Part shown: positions 8,684 through 19,415 of the stretch, piece by piece | Layout: every line of letters begins with the position of its first letter | How positions within the stretch are numbered: the first letter of the stretch is position 1 | Source of the DNA: Flavimarina sp. Hel_I_48 | GTDB lineage: Bacteria; Bacteroidota; Bacteroidia; Flavobacteriales; Flavobacteriaceae | DNA length: 64,000 nt | NCBI RefSeq assembly: GCF_000733945.1 | Contig: NZ_JPOL01000003.1 | Coordinates: 186,001 to 250,000, forward strand | Reading direction: 5' to 3' | Program-made: the position numbers and the translations under genes | The notes under the pieces: model-generated | What the model saw: only the letters and a program-made list of their open reading frames with translations | What the model was told of the DNA's origin: nothing | Database searches by the model: none

Positions 8684-9727
8684 TTAACGGTTTACACCCT
8701 GGGCGTTGATCCACCGTATATATTGCTGTCGGTTTGCATTGTGCTGGCTTAGCGTTTTTGCAAACATATGGTAACCAGGTTTGGAAACATCTGCGACAAA
8801 ATAATAGAAATCGTGTTTTTCTGGGCTTAAAACGGCATTTATTGCAGAAAGATCTGGCATGGTAATGGGCCCAGGGGGCAAACCTTTGTACTTATAGGTA
8901 TTGTAAGGTGAATCTGTTTCCAGGTCCTTATAAAGTACACGTTTGATAATTTGATCAAAATTGGCTGCATTTCTTTTTACAGCGTAAATGACGGTGGGGT
9001 CTGCGTCCAGTTTCCAGCCATTGTTGAACCGGTTTAGATATACTCCAGCTACGCGTGGCCGTTCATCTGCCTTAACGGTTTCCTTCTGAACGATGGAAGC
9101 CAGGGTATACACTTCTGTAAGGGTCAAACCCACGGTCTTTGCCGCCGCTATTTTTTGAGTATTCCAAAAACGTTTGTGCTCCTGTACCATTTTATCCCGG
9201 AAACCTTCCGCATCTGTATTCCAGTAAAATTCATAGGTATTGGGAAGATAAAGCGTAAGTGCCGTATTTTCATTGAGCCCCTGCTGTCTCAGGAATGTAG
9301 AGTCCCGCAAGACCTTTACAAGTGACAAACTATCTGCTTCCAACTGTTCTGCAATGCGACCAGCCAGGTTTTCTATCCGTTCTTGATTGTTAAAAGAAAT
9401 GGTAATGGGAATATTACCACTGCGTATGGCATTTACGATCTCGTTGTTATTGCTCCCCTTTGTGATAATAAAATGACCTGCGGAAATATTATTTACATAC
9501 CCCTTACGGCTGGCCACCTCGTCAAAAGATTCCATATCTTCAAGCAGTGGTTTCAACGCGTTCCTTACATCGTTATACGTAGCATTGGTTTTTATAAAAA
9601 CATGCGCCTCGTCATTATTGAAGGTAGTGTTCGGAGAAAAAAGTGAGGTATAAATGGTATATGCAAAAATACCGGCACCCACTAATCCCAGTAAGGCAAC
9701 GGCCAGTAGTATTTTTTTAATGTACAT
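8684..9727 (-). CDS. mltG: Endolytic transglycosylase MltG
   Basis: This 347-residue protein has one N-terminal membrane anchor (about residues 5-28) and a YceG-type domain. The catalytic glutamate is E216 in the segment ASIVQKET, and the conserved ERPRVAGVYLNR and LDADPTVIYA blocks follow. MltG cuts nascent glycan strands at the inner membrane and so sets their length. It is the last gene of an operon with dapF and an acetyltransferase, overlapping the latter by 11 bp. Linkage of DAP synthesis with glycan cleavage fits a cell-wall operon. Confidence 0.93.
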   Translation of the reverse strand: MYIKKILLAVALLGLVGAGIFAYTIYTSLFSPNTTFNNDEAHVFIKTNATYNDVRNALKPLLEDMESFDEVASRKGYVNNISAGHFIITKGSNNNEIVNAIRSGNIPITISFNNQERIENLAGRIAEQLEADSLSLVKVLRDSTFLRQQGLNENTALTLYLPNTYEFYWNTDAEGFRDKMVQEHKRFWNTQKIAAAKTVGLTLTEVYTLASIVQKETVKADERPRVAGVYLNRFNNGWKLDADPTVIYAVKRNAANFDQIIKRVLYKDLETDSPYNTYKYKGLPPGPITMPDLSAINAVLSPEKHDFYYFVADVSKPGYHMFAKTLSQHNANRQQYIRWINAQGVNR

Positions 9728-10256
9728 CAGTATTTATCAATTGGTATAAATGTTCGTTTTTATAGCTTCCGCGTATGCGTTTCCAGTCCTTTAGGACTCC
9801 CACGGACTTAAAATTCATTTTTTCAAACAGTTTTATGCTGCGGTCATTGCCATCCAGGATATTGGCATACAGTTGATGCATATCCAGGTGTGTAAAGCTG
9901 TAGGTAGTGATAAGCTGCAAGGCCTCTGCACCATAGCCCCTGCCCCGTTCTGCGCTGCTGGTGATTATAATACCCACGCCCGCGCGATGGTGTTTGGGAT
10001 CATAATCATATAAATCAATCATACCCAGTACTTCCTGTGTATCAATCTTGCAAATGGCAAGGCGAAGTTGCTTGACTTCAAATATATCGCGATGCACATT
10101 TTTCAAATATTGTTTAATGATAAAACGGGAATACGGAGTAAGTGTAGTACTCAATTCCCATAGTTCTTCATCATTTTCGATCTGGTGTATAAACTCGAGA
10201 TCTTCAGGCTCGAGAGCGCGCAAATAAAGTTGTTTTCCTTTTAGTGTTATGGCCAT
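9717..10256 (-). CDS. GNAT family N-acetyltransferase (RimJ/RimL-like)
   Basis: This 179-residue protein has the GNAT fold. The acetyl-CoA loop is the RGRGYGAEAL segment at about residues 103-112, followed by a NDRSIKLFEKMNF block typical of the RimJ/RimL and SpeG group. It overlaps dapF by 10 bp upstream and mltG by 11 bp downstream, so the three genes are translationally coupled. The acceptor (ribosomal protein N-terminus, polyamine or a cell-wall precursor) cannot be told from sequence. Confidence 0.85.
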   Translation of the reverse strand: MAITLKGKQLYLRALEPEDLEFIHQIENDEELWELSTTLTPYSRFIIKQYLKNVHRDIFEVKQLRLAICKIDTQEVLGMIDLYDYDPKHHRAGVGIIITSSAERGRGYGAEALQLITTYSFTHLDMHQLYANILDGNDRSIKLFEKMNFKSVGVLKDWKRIRGSYKNEHLYQLINTDVH

Positions 10257-11017
10257 AATCCCTCAAATACAAAATTAGCGGCCCCTATAAGATAAATAGA
10301 ATCATACCCTGTGGTAGATTTATGGAAAGAAATGGTCAATTTTCCGCCCTCAGCGTTGATTTTTACCTCATTTTTGTCGGTTTTTCCCAGATGGTGCATT
10401 GCCAGCGCCACCGCGGTAACCCCTGTACCACAGCTCAGTGTTTCATCTTCAACACCGCGTTCATAGGTGCGCACATTAAATTCTGAACCCTGCTGGGCGA
10501 CAAAGTTTATATTACTACCGGCCTGACCATATAAGGAGGAATATCGAATCTCGCTTCCTTCTTTCTTTACATCCAGCGCACTAAGGTTCTCCCTAAATTC
10601 AATATGGTGTGGCGAACCCGTATTTATAAATATATAATTGTCCCGTTCTACTATCTGGTTTACATCATTCATTTTAAGGTGTACCTGCCCTTCTTTAATA
10701 AAGGCTTCATGCGGCCCATCTATGGCTTCAAAATGTGCCTTTTTTTCAATTATGCCAAGTTGGTGGGCGAAGGCGACTACACACCGGCCACCGTTGCCGC
10801 ACATAGAGCTGGTCCCATCTGCATTGTAATAAACCATGGTAAAATCAAGCTCTTCATGATTCTCCAAAAGGATCAGGCCGTCTGCCCCTATTCCAAATTT
10901 GCGATCACAAAGCTTTTGAACAAGTTTGGTATCATTTTTGGAAAAGGATTCCATACGGTTATCGATCATTATAAAATCGTTACCCGTACCTTGATATTTG
11001 TAGAAAGGTAATGGCAT
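10247..11017 (-). CDS. dapF: Diaminopimelate epimerase
   Basis: This 256-residue enzyme interconverts LL- and meso-diaminopimelate for lysine and peptidoglycan synthesis. Both catalytic cysteines are seen: C73 in the MCGNGGRC block and C196 in SCGTGVTAVA. The substrate-binding GTGNDF segment is at residues 10-15. It is first in the dapF-acetyltransferase-mltG operon and diverges from the HtrA gene. Length and motifs are fully typical. Confidence 0.96.
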   Translation of the reverse strand: MPLPFYKYQGTGNDFIMIDNRMESFSKNDTKLVQKLCDRKFGIGADGLILLENHEELDFTMVYYNADGTSSMCGNGGRCVVAFAHQLGIIEKKAHFEAIDGPHEAFIKEGQVHLKMNDVNQIVERDNYIFINTGSPHHIEFRENLSALDVKKEGSEIRYSSLYGQAGSNINFVAQQGSEFNVRTYERGVEDETLSCGTGVTAVALAMHHLGKTDKNEVKINAEGGKLTISFHKSTTGYDSIYLIGAANFVFEGLWP

Positions 11018-11155
11018 TTTTTTATTTTGAATGAATTGCGAAAATACAATTTTTAATGGGTTTTCTTATTCGTTAAATATGCGTTAATCCTGCAACACCC
11101 TACACGATATCAAGTCTTTTAACTGTTATACTAAATAGAAACAACAATTTAGACT

Positions 11156-12553
11156 ATGAAGAATTTTGCAAAAATGTTGTTCGTTGCCATTCTTGGCGGA
11201 GCAACTTCACTGGGCACCTATCATTATTTTGAAGATGGAAAAGTGCCTTTTACCACAATAGAATCCCAGCCCATTACAACCCTGCCCGTAACGTTTAAAG
11301 GCGGCCCCCTTAGCAGTACAAATGCAGATTTTACCGAAGCGGCAGACCGCACCGTACATGCCGTGGTACACGTAAAAAACGTTCAGGTAGCGCGCAGGCC
11401 CAGAAACATGCAGGAATATTTTCATGGTGGAGGGGAAATAGAAAAAGGATTGGCCGGTACTGGTAGCGGGGTTGTGATCTCCCAGGATGGTTATATTGTG
11501 ACCAATAATCACGTCATAGATGGTGCCAGCGAACTTGAGGTAACCATGAACGACAACCAAACCTATACAGCTAAAGTAATAGGTGCTGATCCAAAAGCGG
11601 ATATCGCATTACTTAAAATTGAGGCAGAAGAAGACCTACCCTACCTTCCCTTTGGCGATTCAGAAGCGACGCGCTTAGGCGAGTGGGTACTTGCAGTAGG
11701 AAATCCTTTTAATCTTACCAGTACGGTCACTGCGGGTATAATTTCCGCAAAAGCCAGGGATCTTGGTGAATTTAGCGGTAATCCATCATCTTTTATTCAA
11801 ACAGATGCCGCGATCAATCCCGGTAACAGCGGTGGCGCATTGGTAAATATTAATGGCGAACTTATAGGTATCAACACCGCGATTACATCGCAGACCGGTA
11901 GTTATGTAGGGTATGCCTTTGCCGTTCCTTCTAACCTGGCGCGTAAAATCGTTGAGGACATTATGGAATATGGTAATGTGCAACGCGGTATTCTTGGAGT
12001 TTCTGGTACACAATTGAATCCTACCGTTGCAGAGCAGATTGAAATTTCTGAAAGCCAGGGCTTTTATGTCGGTGGTGTAGAACCGGGAAGTGGCGCAGAA
12101 AAAGCAGGCTTAAAAAAAGGGGATATCATTAAGAAAGTAGATGAGAAACAAATTACCAAATTTGCTGATTTATCAGGTTACCTCAATACAAAGCGGCCTG
12201 ATGATAAGGTTCAGGTTGAATTTCTCCGCGATGGAAAATTGAAAACTTTACTAGTTACGCTTTATAAATTAAGCACATATAAAATAGAAAAACTGGGTGT
12301 TGAGGTCAAAGATATCGCACGCGAGCAACTTAAGGATTATGACGTTTCAAACGGCGTGGTGATCAATAATGTTACCCGCGAAGACCTGGCGCGTTATGAC
12401 TTGAAAGGCGTTCTTATTAGTGAAATAGATGGTGAGTCGGTTAAAAATATCGAGCAGATTCAAAGATTTTTAAAAGAAAAAAGTGATTCTGAACCTATAA
12501 GCATCACATTTGTTTGGCCAGGAGGCGAACAAAAACAGATTATATTTCAATAG
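11156..12553 (+). CDS. Periplasmic Do/HtrA family serine protease
   Basis: This 465-residue protein has an N-terminal hydrophobic segment for export or anchoring, then a trypsin-like domain with the triad H119 (TNNHV), D149 (ADIAL) and S225 (NPGNSGGA). Two PDZ domains follow, about residues 285-365 and 375-462. This is the DegP/DegQ layout, used for periplasmic protein quality control. It is monocistronic with a terminator behind it. A MucD/DegP-specific symbol is not justified because flavobacteria can carry several copies. Confidence 0.92.
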   Translation: MKNFAKMLFVAILGGATSLGTYHYFEDGKVPFTTIESQPITTLPVTFKGGPLSSTNADFTEAADRTVHAVVHVKNVQVARRPRNMQEYFHGGGEIEKGLAGTGSGVVISQDGYIVTNNHVIDGASELEVTMNDNQTYTAKVIGADPKADIALLKIEAEEDLPYLPFGDSEATRLGEWVLAVGNPFNLTSTVTAGIISAKARDLGEFSGNPSSFIQTDAAINPGNSGGALVNINGELIGINTAITSQTGSYVGYAFAVPSNLARKIVEDIMEYGNVQRGILGVSGTQLNPTVAEQIEISESQGFYVGGVEPGSGAEKAGLKKGDIIKKVDEKQITKFADLSGYLNTKRPDDKVQVEFLRDGKLKTLLVTLYKLSTYKIEKLGVEVKDIAREQLKDYDVSNGVVINNVTREDLARYDLKGVLISEIDGESVKNIEQIQRFLKEKSDSEPISITFVWPGGEQKQIIFQ

Positions 12554-12583
12554 AATAGAAATAGATTTCTCTGTTTATAAGAA

Positions 12584-12616
12584 AAACCACACTAATTCTT
12601 TAGCGTGGTTTTTTTT
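12584..12616 (+). terminator. Intrinsic terminator after the HtrA gene
   Basis: The stem AAACCAC(A)C pairs with GCGTGGTTT, followed by eight T. Confidence 0.8.
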
Positions 12617-12848
12617 GAATTTAATTGTTATGATCACGTTTTAGTTGATAACGATATAATACTATGCAATTCCGCAGAATCTCTTTAATATGACAAATGA
12701 TTATTACTCTTTTTATAGGAAAAATAGGACATTTAAGCCTATTTTTGGAACTTTAGAAGCATTTTCTGTTCCTTTAATTTGCGGAATAATTTTAACTTTA
12801 AGCATTGAGAAAATTGCTTTGCTAATTTTTTGATTATAAAATCTAAAT

Positions 12849-14054
12849 ATGTCAGCATCTACCTCTGAAGGATCTAGAAAACACCGCGGTGCAAAGAAAA
12901 AAAGATATATACTACCAGTGGTCATACTTATCCTGCTGGTAGCTTTCAGGTTTTATTTGCCTACGCTGGTTAAAAATTATGTCAATGACGTACTGGCAGA
13001 TATACCGGGATTCTATGGGCATGTGGATGATATTGATCTAGCCCTTTACCGTGGTGCTTATGTAATAAATGGGATGTACCTTAATAAAGTGAACGCATCT
13101 ACTGAAGTTCCTTTTCTGGATTTTCCAAAGACGGATATTTCAATAGAATGGAAATCGCTCTTTAAAGGAAAAATCGTGAGTGAGATTACCATGTTTGATC
13201 CAGAGATTACCTATATTTTTGAAGACCAACAGAAAGAAGCTGCAGAAGGGGATGCAGATACAGACGACTGGACGAAAGCGCTTACAGATCTTGTTCCCAT
13301 CAACATCAACCATTTTGAAATCCATAATGGAAAACTTGGTTTTGTAAAACTTCAGGAGGATCCCAATATCGATCTGTATCTCAACAATTTAGAGCTTTAC
13401 GCAGACAATTTGCGCAATGTAAAAGGCCAGAGCGACAAACTGCCCTCCCCTATTGAAGCTTCCGCAGTGAGTATAGGTAAAGGAGAATTTAGGCTTGATG
13501 GCGGTCTGGACCTTATCAAAGAAATCCCGGATATGGATATCAATTTTTCACTACAAAAAGCAGATATTACCGCAATTAATGACCTCACCCAGGCCTATGG
13601 CGGTATTGACTTTAAAGAAGGTGAACTTGATATATACGGTGAGATCGCTATTGCAGATGCCTATCTTAAGGGATATGTAAAACCCATGCTCAAGGACACT
13701 AAACTGATAAGTAAAGAAGATAGCTTTCTTAGCGTCATATGGGAAGGTTTTGTGGGAATGTTCAAGTTTATCCTTAAAAACCAGGGCACAGATACCTTAG
13801 CAACCCGCGTACCGCTTGAGGGTAATTTAGACAACGTGAATGCCGGGGTCTGGACGACCGTTTTTAAGATTTTTGAAAATGCATGGTTCAATGCCTTTCA
13901 GGGCAAGGTGGACCAGGATATAGATTTTGAAGATGCTAAACAAGAGGCCAATTTAGACGAAATGAGCGGTAAAGAAAAAAGGATGTACCGCAGGGCCAAA
14001 CGTGAAGCAGAAAAAGAAAAACGCAAGAAGGAAAATGATGATTCCCAACAGTAA
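12849..14054 (+). CDS. DUF748/AsmA-like membrane-anchored protein
   Basis: This 401-residue protein has a basic N-terminus, one membrane segment (about residues 21-37), a long periplasmic beta-rich region with repeated short blocks, and a highly charged Lys/Glu C-terminal tail. The architecture resembles DUF748/AsmA-type envelope proteins, some of which are thought to help move lipids or fold outer-membrane proteins. It stands alone downstream of the HtrA gene. The 12617-12848 gap holds only AT-rich DNA and one small hairpin near 12720-12747. The family is inferred from layout and general resemblance. Confidence 0.65.
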   Translation: MSASTSEGSRKHRGAKKKRYILPVVILILLVAFRFYLPTLVKNYVNDVLADIPGFYGHVDDIDLALYRGAYVINGMYLNKVNASTEVPFLDFPKTDISIEWKSLFKGKIVSEITMFDPEITYIFEDQQKEAAEGDADTDDWTKALTDLVPININHFEIHNGKLGFVKLQEDPNIDLYLNNLELYADNLRNVKGQSDKLPSPIEASAVSIGKGEFRLDGGLDLIKEIPDMDINFSLQKADITAINDLTQAYGGIDFKEGELDIYGEIAIADAYLKGYVKPMLKDTKLISKEDSFLSVIWEGFVGMFKFILKNQGTDTLATRVPLEGNLDNVNAGVWTTVFKIFENAWFNAFQGKVDQDIDFEDAKQEANLDEMSGKEKRMYRRAKREAEKEKRKKENDDSQQ

Positions 14055-14082
14055 TAAATAGCGCGGCTAAGCTATTATTTTG

Positions 14083-14090
14083 TAAATTTG
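14083..14090 (+). promoter_or_regulatory. Candidate -7 box for the 14160 gene
   Basis: TAAATTTG matches the Bacteroidota -7 consensus TAnnTTTG and is 70 bp before the ATG at 14160. I see no clear TTG at the expected -33 distance. Confidence 0.4.
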
Positions 14091-14159
14091 CCGCCTAATT
14101 TACAATACTGCCTTCAATGGGCCGTTTTTGCATCAAACGCAAAAAAAATTAAACATACT

Positions 14160-14759
14160 ATGCGCATAAAATCCCACTTACTGGCATTTGCCCTTTTAGG
14201 AGGCCTGCACCTTGCGACCGCCCAGGAAACTCCCGAAACGGAGCAAAAACCGAACACCATCAATCAGCAATTTGAGGATATGAAGGAGAGTTCCAACAAC
14301 TTTCAGGAATATAAAGTTGTTAAAAGAACCACCTTAGACCGCCTGCAAAGCAACACACAGGACAGCCTCAATGCATTTAAGGTTCAGGTAAGCACCTTTG
14401 ACGATCAGTTGGAAGAACGCAATAACAACATAGCTTCGCTAAAAAGCTCCCTGAAAGAAACCAAGAATACCCTTGAGGAAACACGTGCGAACGTTGCTTC
14501 CATAAGCTTTTTGGGAATCCAGATGAGCAAAGCGGGTTACAAGACCTTAATGTGGGCCATTGTAGGTATTCTTGCCCTGGCACTCGTGTTTTTTATAATT
14601 CGCTACCGCGGAAGTAATGCGCATACGATCGCTGCCCGCAAAAAACTTGGCGAAGTGGAATATGAGTACGATGATTTCAGAAAAAAATCCCTTGAAAAGG
14701 AGCAGCGTCTTGGAAGACAATTGCAGGATGAACGCAATAAAGGGATCAAAAAGCCTTAA
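14160..14759 (+). CDS. Exported coiled-coil membrane protein upstream of trmD
   Basis: The ATG at 14160 gives 199 residues with a clear signal peptide (MRIKSHLLAFALLGGLHLATAQ). A coiled-coil stretch of about 100 residues, one membrane helix (about residues 127-145) and a short charged tail follow. Homologues next to trmD are commonly labelled tRNA (guanine-N1)-methyltransferase in flavobacterial genomes. Nothing in this sequence supports a methyltransferase: there is no SAM-binding knot and it is exported. I regard that name as a positional misannotation. The function is unknown; a membrane-tethered spacer or scaffold is plausible. Confidence 0.8.
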   Translation: MRIKSHLLAFALLGGLHLATAQETPETEQKPNTINQQFEDMKESSNNFQEYKVVKRTTLDRLQSNTQDSLNAFKVQVSTFDDQLEERNNNIASLKSSLKETKNTLEETRANVASISFLGIQMSKAGYKTLMWAIVGILALALVFFIIRYRGSNAHTIAARKKLGEVEYEYDDFRKKSLEKEQRLGRQLQDERNKGIKKP

Positions 14760-14792
14760 AAACAAGCTTTTAGGAGCATAAAAAGAATACTT

Positions 14793-14819
14793 CCGTGGCT
14801 TTCGCTACGGTTTTTTTTT
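14793..14819 (+). terminator. Intrinsic terminator before trmD
   Basis: CCGTGGC and GCTACGG form a 7-bp stem with a 4-nt loop, then nine T. Confidence 0.85.
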
Positions 14820-14917
14820 GTGTACAGCAAACATCCGGAATACATGACGAACAATAATTGGCTACTTTTGCCGATAAATACTTCCGTGGCAACCCTTTTC
14901 AAAACATACACTTTCCT

Positions 14918-15592
14918 ATGCGCATAGATATCATAACCGTAGTTCCAGATCTTTTGACCAGTCCCTTTGAAGCCTCTATTATGAAACGCTCTATAGAAAA
15001 AGGGCTCGTGGATATTCAATTGCACAACTTACGCGATTATTCCCTGGGAAATTACAATCAGGTAGATGACTACCAGTATGGTGGTGGTGCAGGTATGGTG
15101 ATGATGATTGAACCCATAGATAAATGCATAAGCGCCCTAAAGGAGCAAAGGGATTATGATGAGGTAATTTATATGACGCCAGACGGTAAAACGCTGAATC
15201 AGGGAATGGCCAATCAAATTTCTACCCTTGAAAATATCATTATTTTATGTGGTCATTATAAAGGAGTAGATCAGCGCGTACGCGATCATTTTATCACGCG
15301 CGAAATTTCAATAGGTGATTATGTACTTAGCGGTGGCGAGCTGGGCGCTCTTATACTTTGTGATGCGATTATACGCCTCATTCCTGGTGTTTTAGGCAAT
15401 GAGACCTCTGCCCTTACTGATTCTTTTCAGGATAATTTGCTGGCTCCCCCTATTTATACAAGACCTGCCGAATACAAAGGTTGGGAAGTACCCGAAATCC
15501 TAACTTCGGGGAACACCCCTAAAATTGAAGAATGGCGTGAGGACCAGGCCTACAAACACACGCAGGAAAGAAGGCCAGATTTATTGGAATAA
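14918..15592 (+). CDS. trmD: tRNA (guanine(37)-N1)-methyltransferase
   Basis: This 224-residue SPOUT methyltransferase makes m1G37 in tRNA and so prevents frameshifting. The start at [11 protein letters not shown] is typical, and the open frame upstream to 14858 is not part of the gene. The knot motif [13 protein letters not shown] and the [12 protein letters not shown] block are clear. A TACTTTTG box at 14863-14870 could be its -7 element. It precedes rplS, as in many bacteria, but with a 217-bp gap and a separate promoter for rplS. Confidence 0.97.
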   Translation: MRIDIITVVPDLLTSPFEASIMKRSIEKGLVDIQLHNLRDYSLGNYNQVDDYQYGGGAGMVMMIEPIDKCISALKEQRDYDEVIYMTPDGKTLNQGMANQISTLENIIILCGHYKGVDQRVRDHFITREISIGDYVLSGGELGALILCDAIIRLIPGVLGNETSALTDSFQDNLLAPPIYTRPAEYKGWEVPEILTSGNTPKIEEWREDQAYKHTQERRPDLLE

Positions 15593-15708
15593 TGGCTGAT
15601 TTTTGTTCTTTTATAGTCAATTAATTGACTAAAAAGGAGCATTTTTTGGGTATTCTGAACTTCAATTTCTGTGAAAATAATCTGAATTAAAAAAAAATAA
15701 GCATCATG

Positions 15709-15738
15709 TTGTGTACTAGGGAATAATATGTATATTTG
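15709..15738 (+). promoter_or_regulatory. Bacteroidota-type promoter of rplS
   Basis: A TTG at 15709-15711 and TATATTTG at 15731-15738 are separated by 19 bp, matching the -33/-7 consensus of Bacteroidota sigma factors. Transcription would start near 15745. Confidence 0.75.
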
Positions 15739-15744
15739 CGCCCT

Positions 15745-15809
15745 TATAGAACCAACCTCTGGCGATAATCGCGAATGTTGCCTCTAGCAAACAATCAAAA
15801 TCCTGTAAA
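15745..15809 (+). promoter_or_regulatory. Candidate L19 ribosomal-protein leader
   Basis: Between the promoter and the rplS ATG lies a short leader with a hairpin-forming segment at 15761-15782 (GGC...GCC outer pairs, inner CGAT/ATCG). Direct CCTCT repeats flank it. An L19 leader motif has been described computationally in Flavobacteria, and position and size agree. I could not align to that motif, so autoregulation by L19 is inferred. Confidence 0.45.
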
Positions 15810-16166
15810 ATGGAAGATTTAATTAAGTTCGTCCAGGACGAATATGTTACTGAAAATTCAAAAGAATTTCCAGATTTTGGAGCTGGTGATACCATTACTG
15901 TGTATTACGAAATTAGTGAAGGTGAAAAAACACGTACCCAGTTTTTTAGGGGCGTTGTAATTCAATTGCGCGGTAGCGGTTCTACTAAAACCTTTACCAT
16001 TCGCAAAATGTCTGGTACCGTGGGTGTAGAACGTATATTCCCTATCAACCTACCTGCACTTCAAAAAATTGAGATCAATAAAAAAGGTAAAGTACGTAGA
16101 TCACGTATTTATTACTTTAGAGGCCTTACTGGTAAAAAAGCAAGGATCAAAGAAGTCAGAAAATAA
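15810..16166 (+). CDS. rplS: 50S ribosomal protein L19
   Basis: This 118-residue protein matches bacterial L19 in length and sequence, with the typical FRGVVIQLRGSG and conserved KARIKE C-terminus. L19 lies at the 30S-50S interface. It has its own promoter, a leader with a possible regulatory hairpin, and a strong terminator, so it can be expressed apart from trmD. Confidence 0.98.
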   Translation: MEDLIKFVQDEYVTENSKEFPDFGAGDTITVYYEISEGEKTRTQFFRGVVIQLRGSGSTKTFTIRKMSGTVGVERIFPINLPALQKIEINKKGKVRRSRIYYFRGLTGKKARIKEVRK

Positions 16167-16190
16167 GACTTTCGCAGAAGCGGAAATCAA

Positions 16191-16216
16191 AAACCTCTCC
16201 CTGGAGAGGTTTTTTT
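16191..16216 (+). terminator. Intrinsic terminator of rplS
   Basis: AACCTCTCC and GGAGAGGTT form a tight 9-bp stem followed by a T run. Confidence 0.9.
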
Positions 16217-16217
16217 A

Positions 16218-16595
16218 TGTCTTCTATCTAAGAATAGCCTTTTGAAAAAATTACAGTGCAAAACTTATACTTCTTCTAGAATCTATTGAATATTTACAAT
16301 AGAATATTTTAACAATTAATATTGTAGTTCTATTTAAAAGTACTCATATCAATTTTGTAATAACGTAATTCAACGTTATAAATAACTCCTTGTCGATTTT
16401 TTTTATTTTCATCAATTATATTCGCCCTAACAAGTTTGATCCCAGTGTGTTAAATATATTCTAAAATCATTGCAAACGTTTGCGTTAAGTTTTAATTTAG
16501 TCTTATAATTATTAGCAATACATAATTAACGTTCTGATATTCCTGTCTTGAATTTTATGTATATAAGATCAAACCAGGAATATGTATACTTGACT
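16218..16595. other. AT-rich intergenic DNA, no gene seen
   Basis: I find no open frame with coding character and no strong hairpin. Its 3' end probably contains the promoter of the RNA described next; a TATACTTG box at 16585-16592 is one mismatch from the -7 consensus. Confidence 0.4.
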
Positions 16596-16599
16596 TTTT

Positions 16600-16880
16600 G
16601 AAGAATCCACGTTCGTGGTAAAAAGCAACTTTTGATTTTTAATTTTAGTTAGGGGTCTTTCCTCTAGAAAACAATATAAAAATCAACCCATGTTACTTTC
16701 TTTCATAAAAGTCAAACTCAGGATGTTGCTGATCTTAAAAAAGTCAGTCATCCCAATGCTTTGATTTACGGTACGGGCAGTAATTTTCCCGTTTGAGAGA
16801 ACTTTAGGGGTTCGCCGGTAAAAAATCAAACCATTAGAAGCCATATCAACGTACTTTGTACAGTGATATGGCTTTTTTTA
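16600..16880 (+). ncRNA. Candidate structured non-coding RNA (possibly 6S-like)
   Basis: No protein is encoded here, yet a strong terminator ends the region. Inside, 16631-16640 pairs perfectly with 16821-16830 (TTTGATTTTT/AAAAATCAAA), closing about 180 nt. Nested within are a hairpin at 16649-16668, helices AAAGT/ACTTT (16708/16801) and CAAAC/GTTTG (16713/16791), a hairpin at 16721-16754 (GGATG/CATCC outer, CTGA/TCAG inner) and an ACGGG/CCCGT hairpin at about 16773-16792. The size and closing helix fit a 6S-type RNA, and a flavobacterial 6S class is known. No tmRNA tag, RNase P or SRP signature is seen. The 5' end is a guess. Confidence 0.55.
16840..16878 (+). terminator. Intrinsic terminator of the candidate ncRNA
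   Basis: GCCATATCA pairs with TGATATGGC, with an inner GTAC/GTAC stem, followed by seven T. It cannot belong to rplS, which already has its own terminator more than 600 bp upstream. Confidence 0.85.
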
Positions 16881-16971
16881 TGCATATAATAAAAATGCGT
16901 CGGTTTTATTGTAAAACGCACATAAACCGCATTAAGACTGCAAATTTACATCGAAATAACCTTAAAAATCC

Positions 16972-16979
16972 TATATTTG
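16972..16979 (+). promoter_or_regulatory. -7 box of the isocitrate dehydrogenase promoter
   Basis: TATATTTG matches TAnnTTTG exactly and lies 82 bp before the isocitrate dehydrogenase start. The -33 element is not clear. Confidence 0.5.
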
Positions 16980-16995
16980 CGATTCTGAATTAACA

Positions 16996-19283
<2,288 letters not shown>

Positions 19284-19313
19284 ATTATAAAGCAATAATA
19301 TTCAATTAGTGAC

Positions 19314-19348
19314 AAACCGCCTGCACCACAGGCGGTTTTTGTTTTTTT
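19314..19348 (+). terminator. Intrinsic terminator of isocitrate dehydrogenase
   Basis: AAACCGCCTG and CAGGCGGTTT form a 10-bp stem with a short loop, then T-rich sequence. Confidence 0.9.
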
Positions 19349-19415
19349 ATATCCCTGATATTATCAGACTAGGTTTAATATCTTTATATCAAATTATTTC
19401 TAAGCTTTACGTCAA

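Noticed and set aside
16600..16880. tmRNA, RNase P or SRP RNA identity for the structured region.
   Set aside because: No tag-peptide frame ending in ALAA, no GAGGAAAGTCC block and no SRP GGAAG loop were found.
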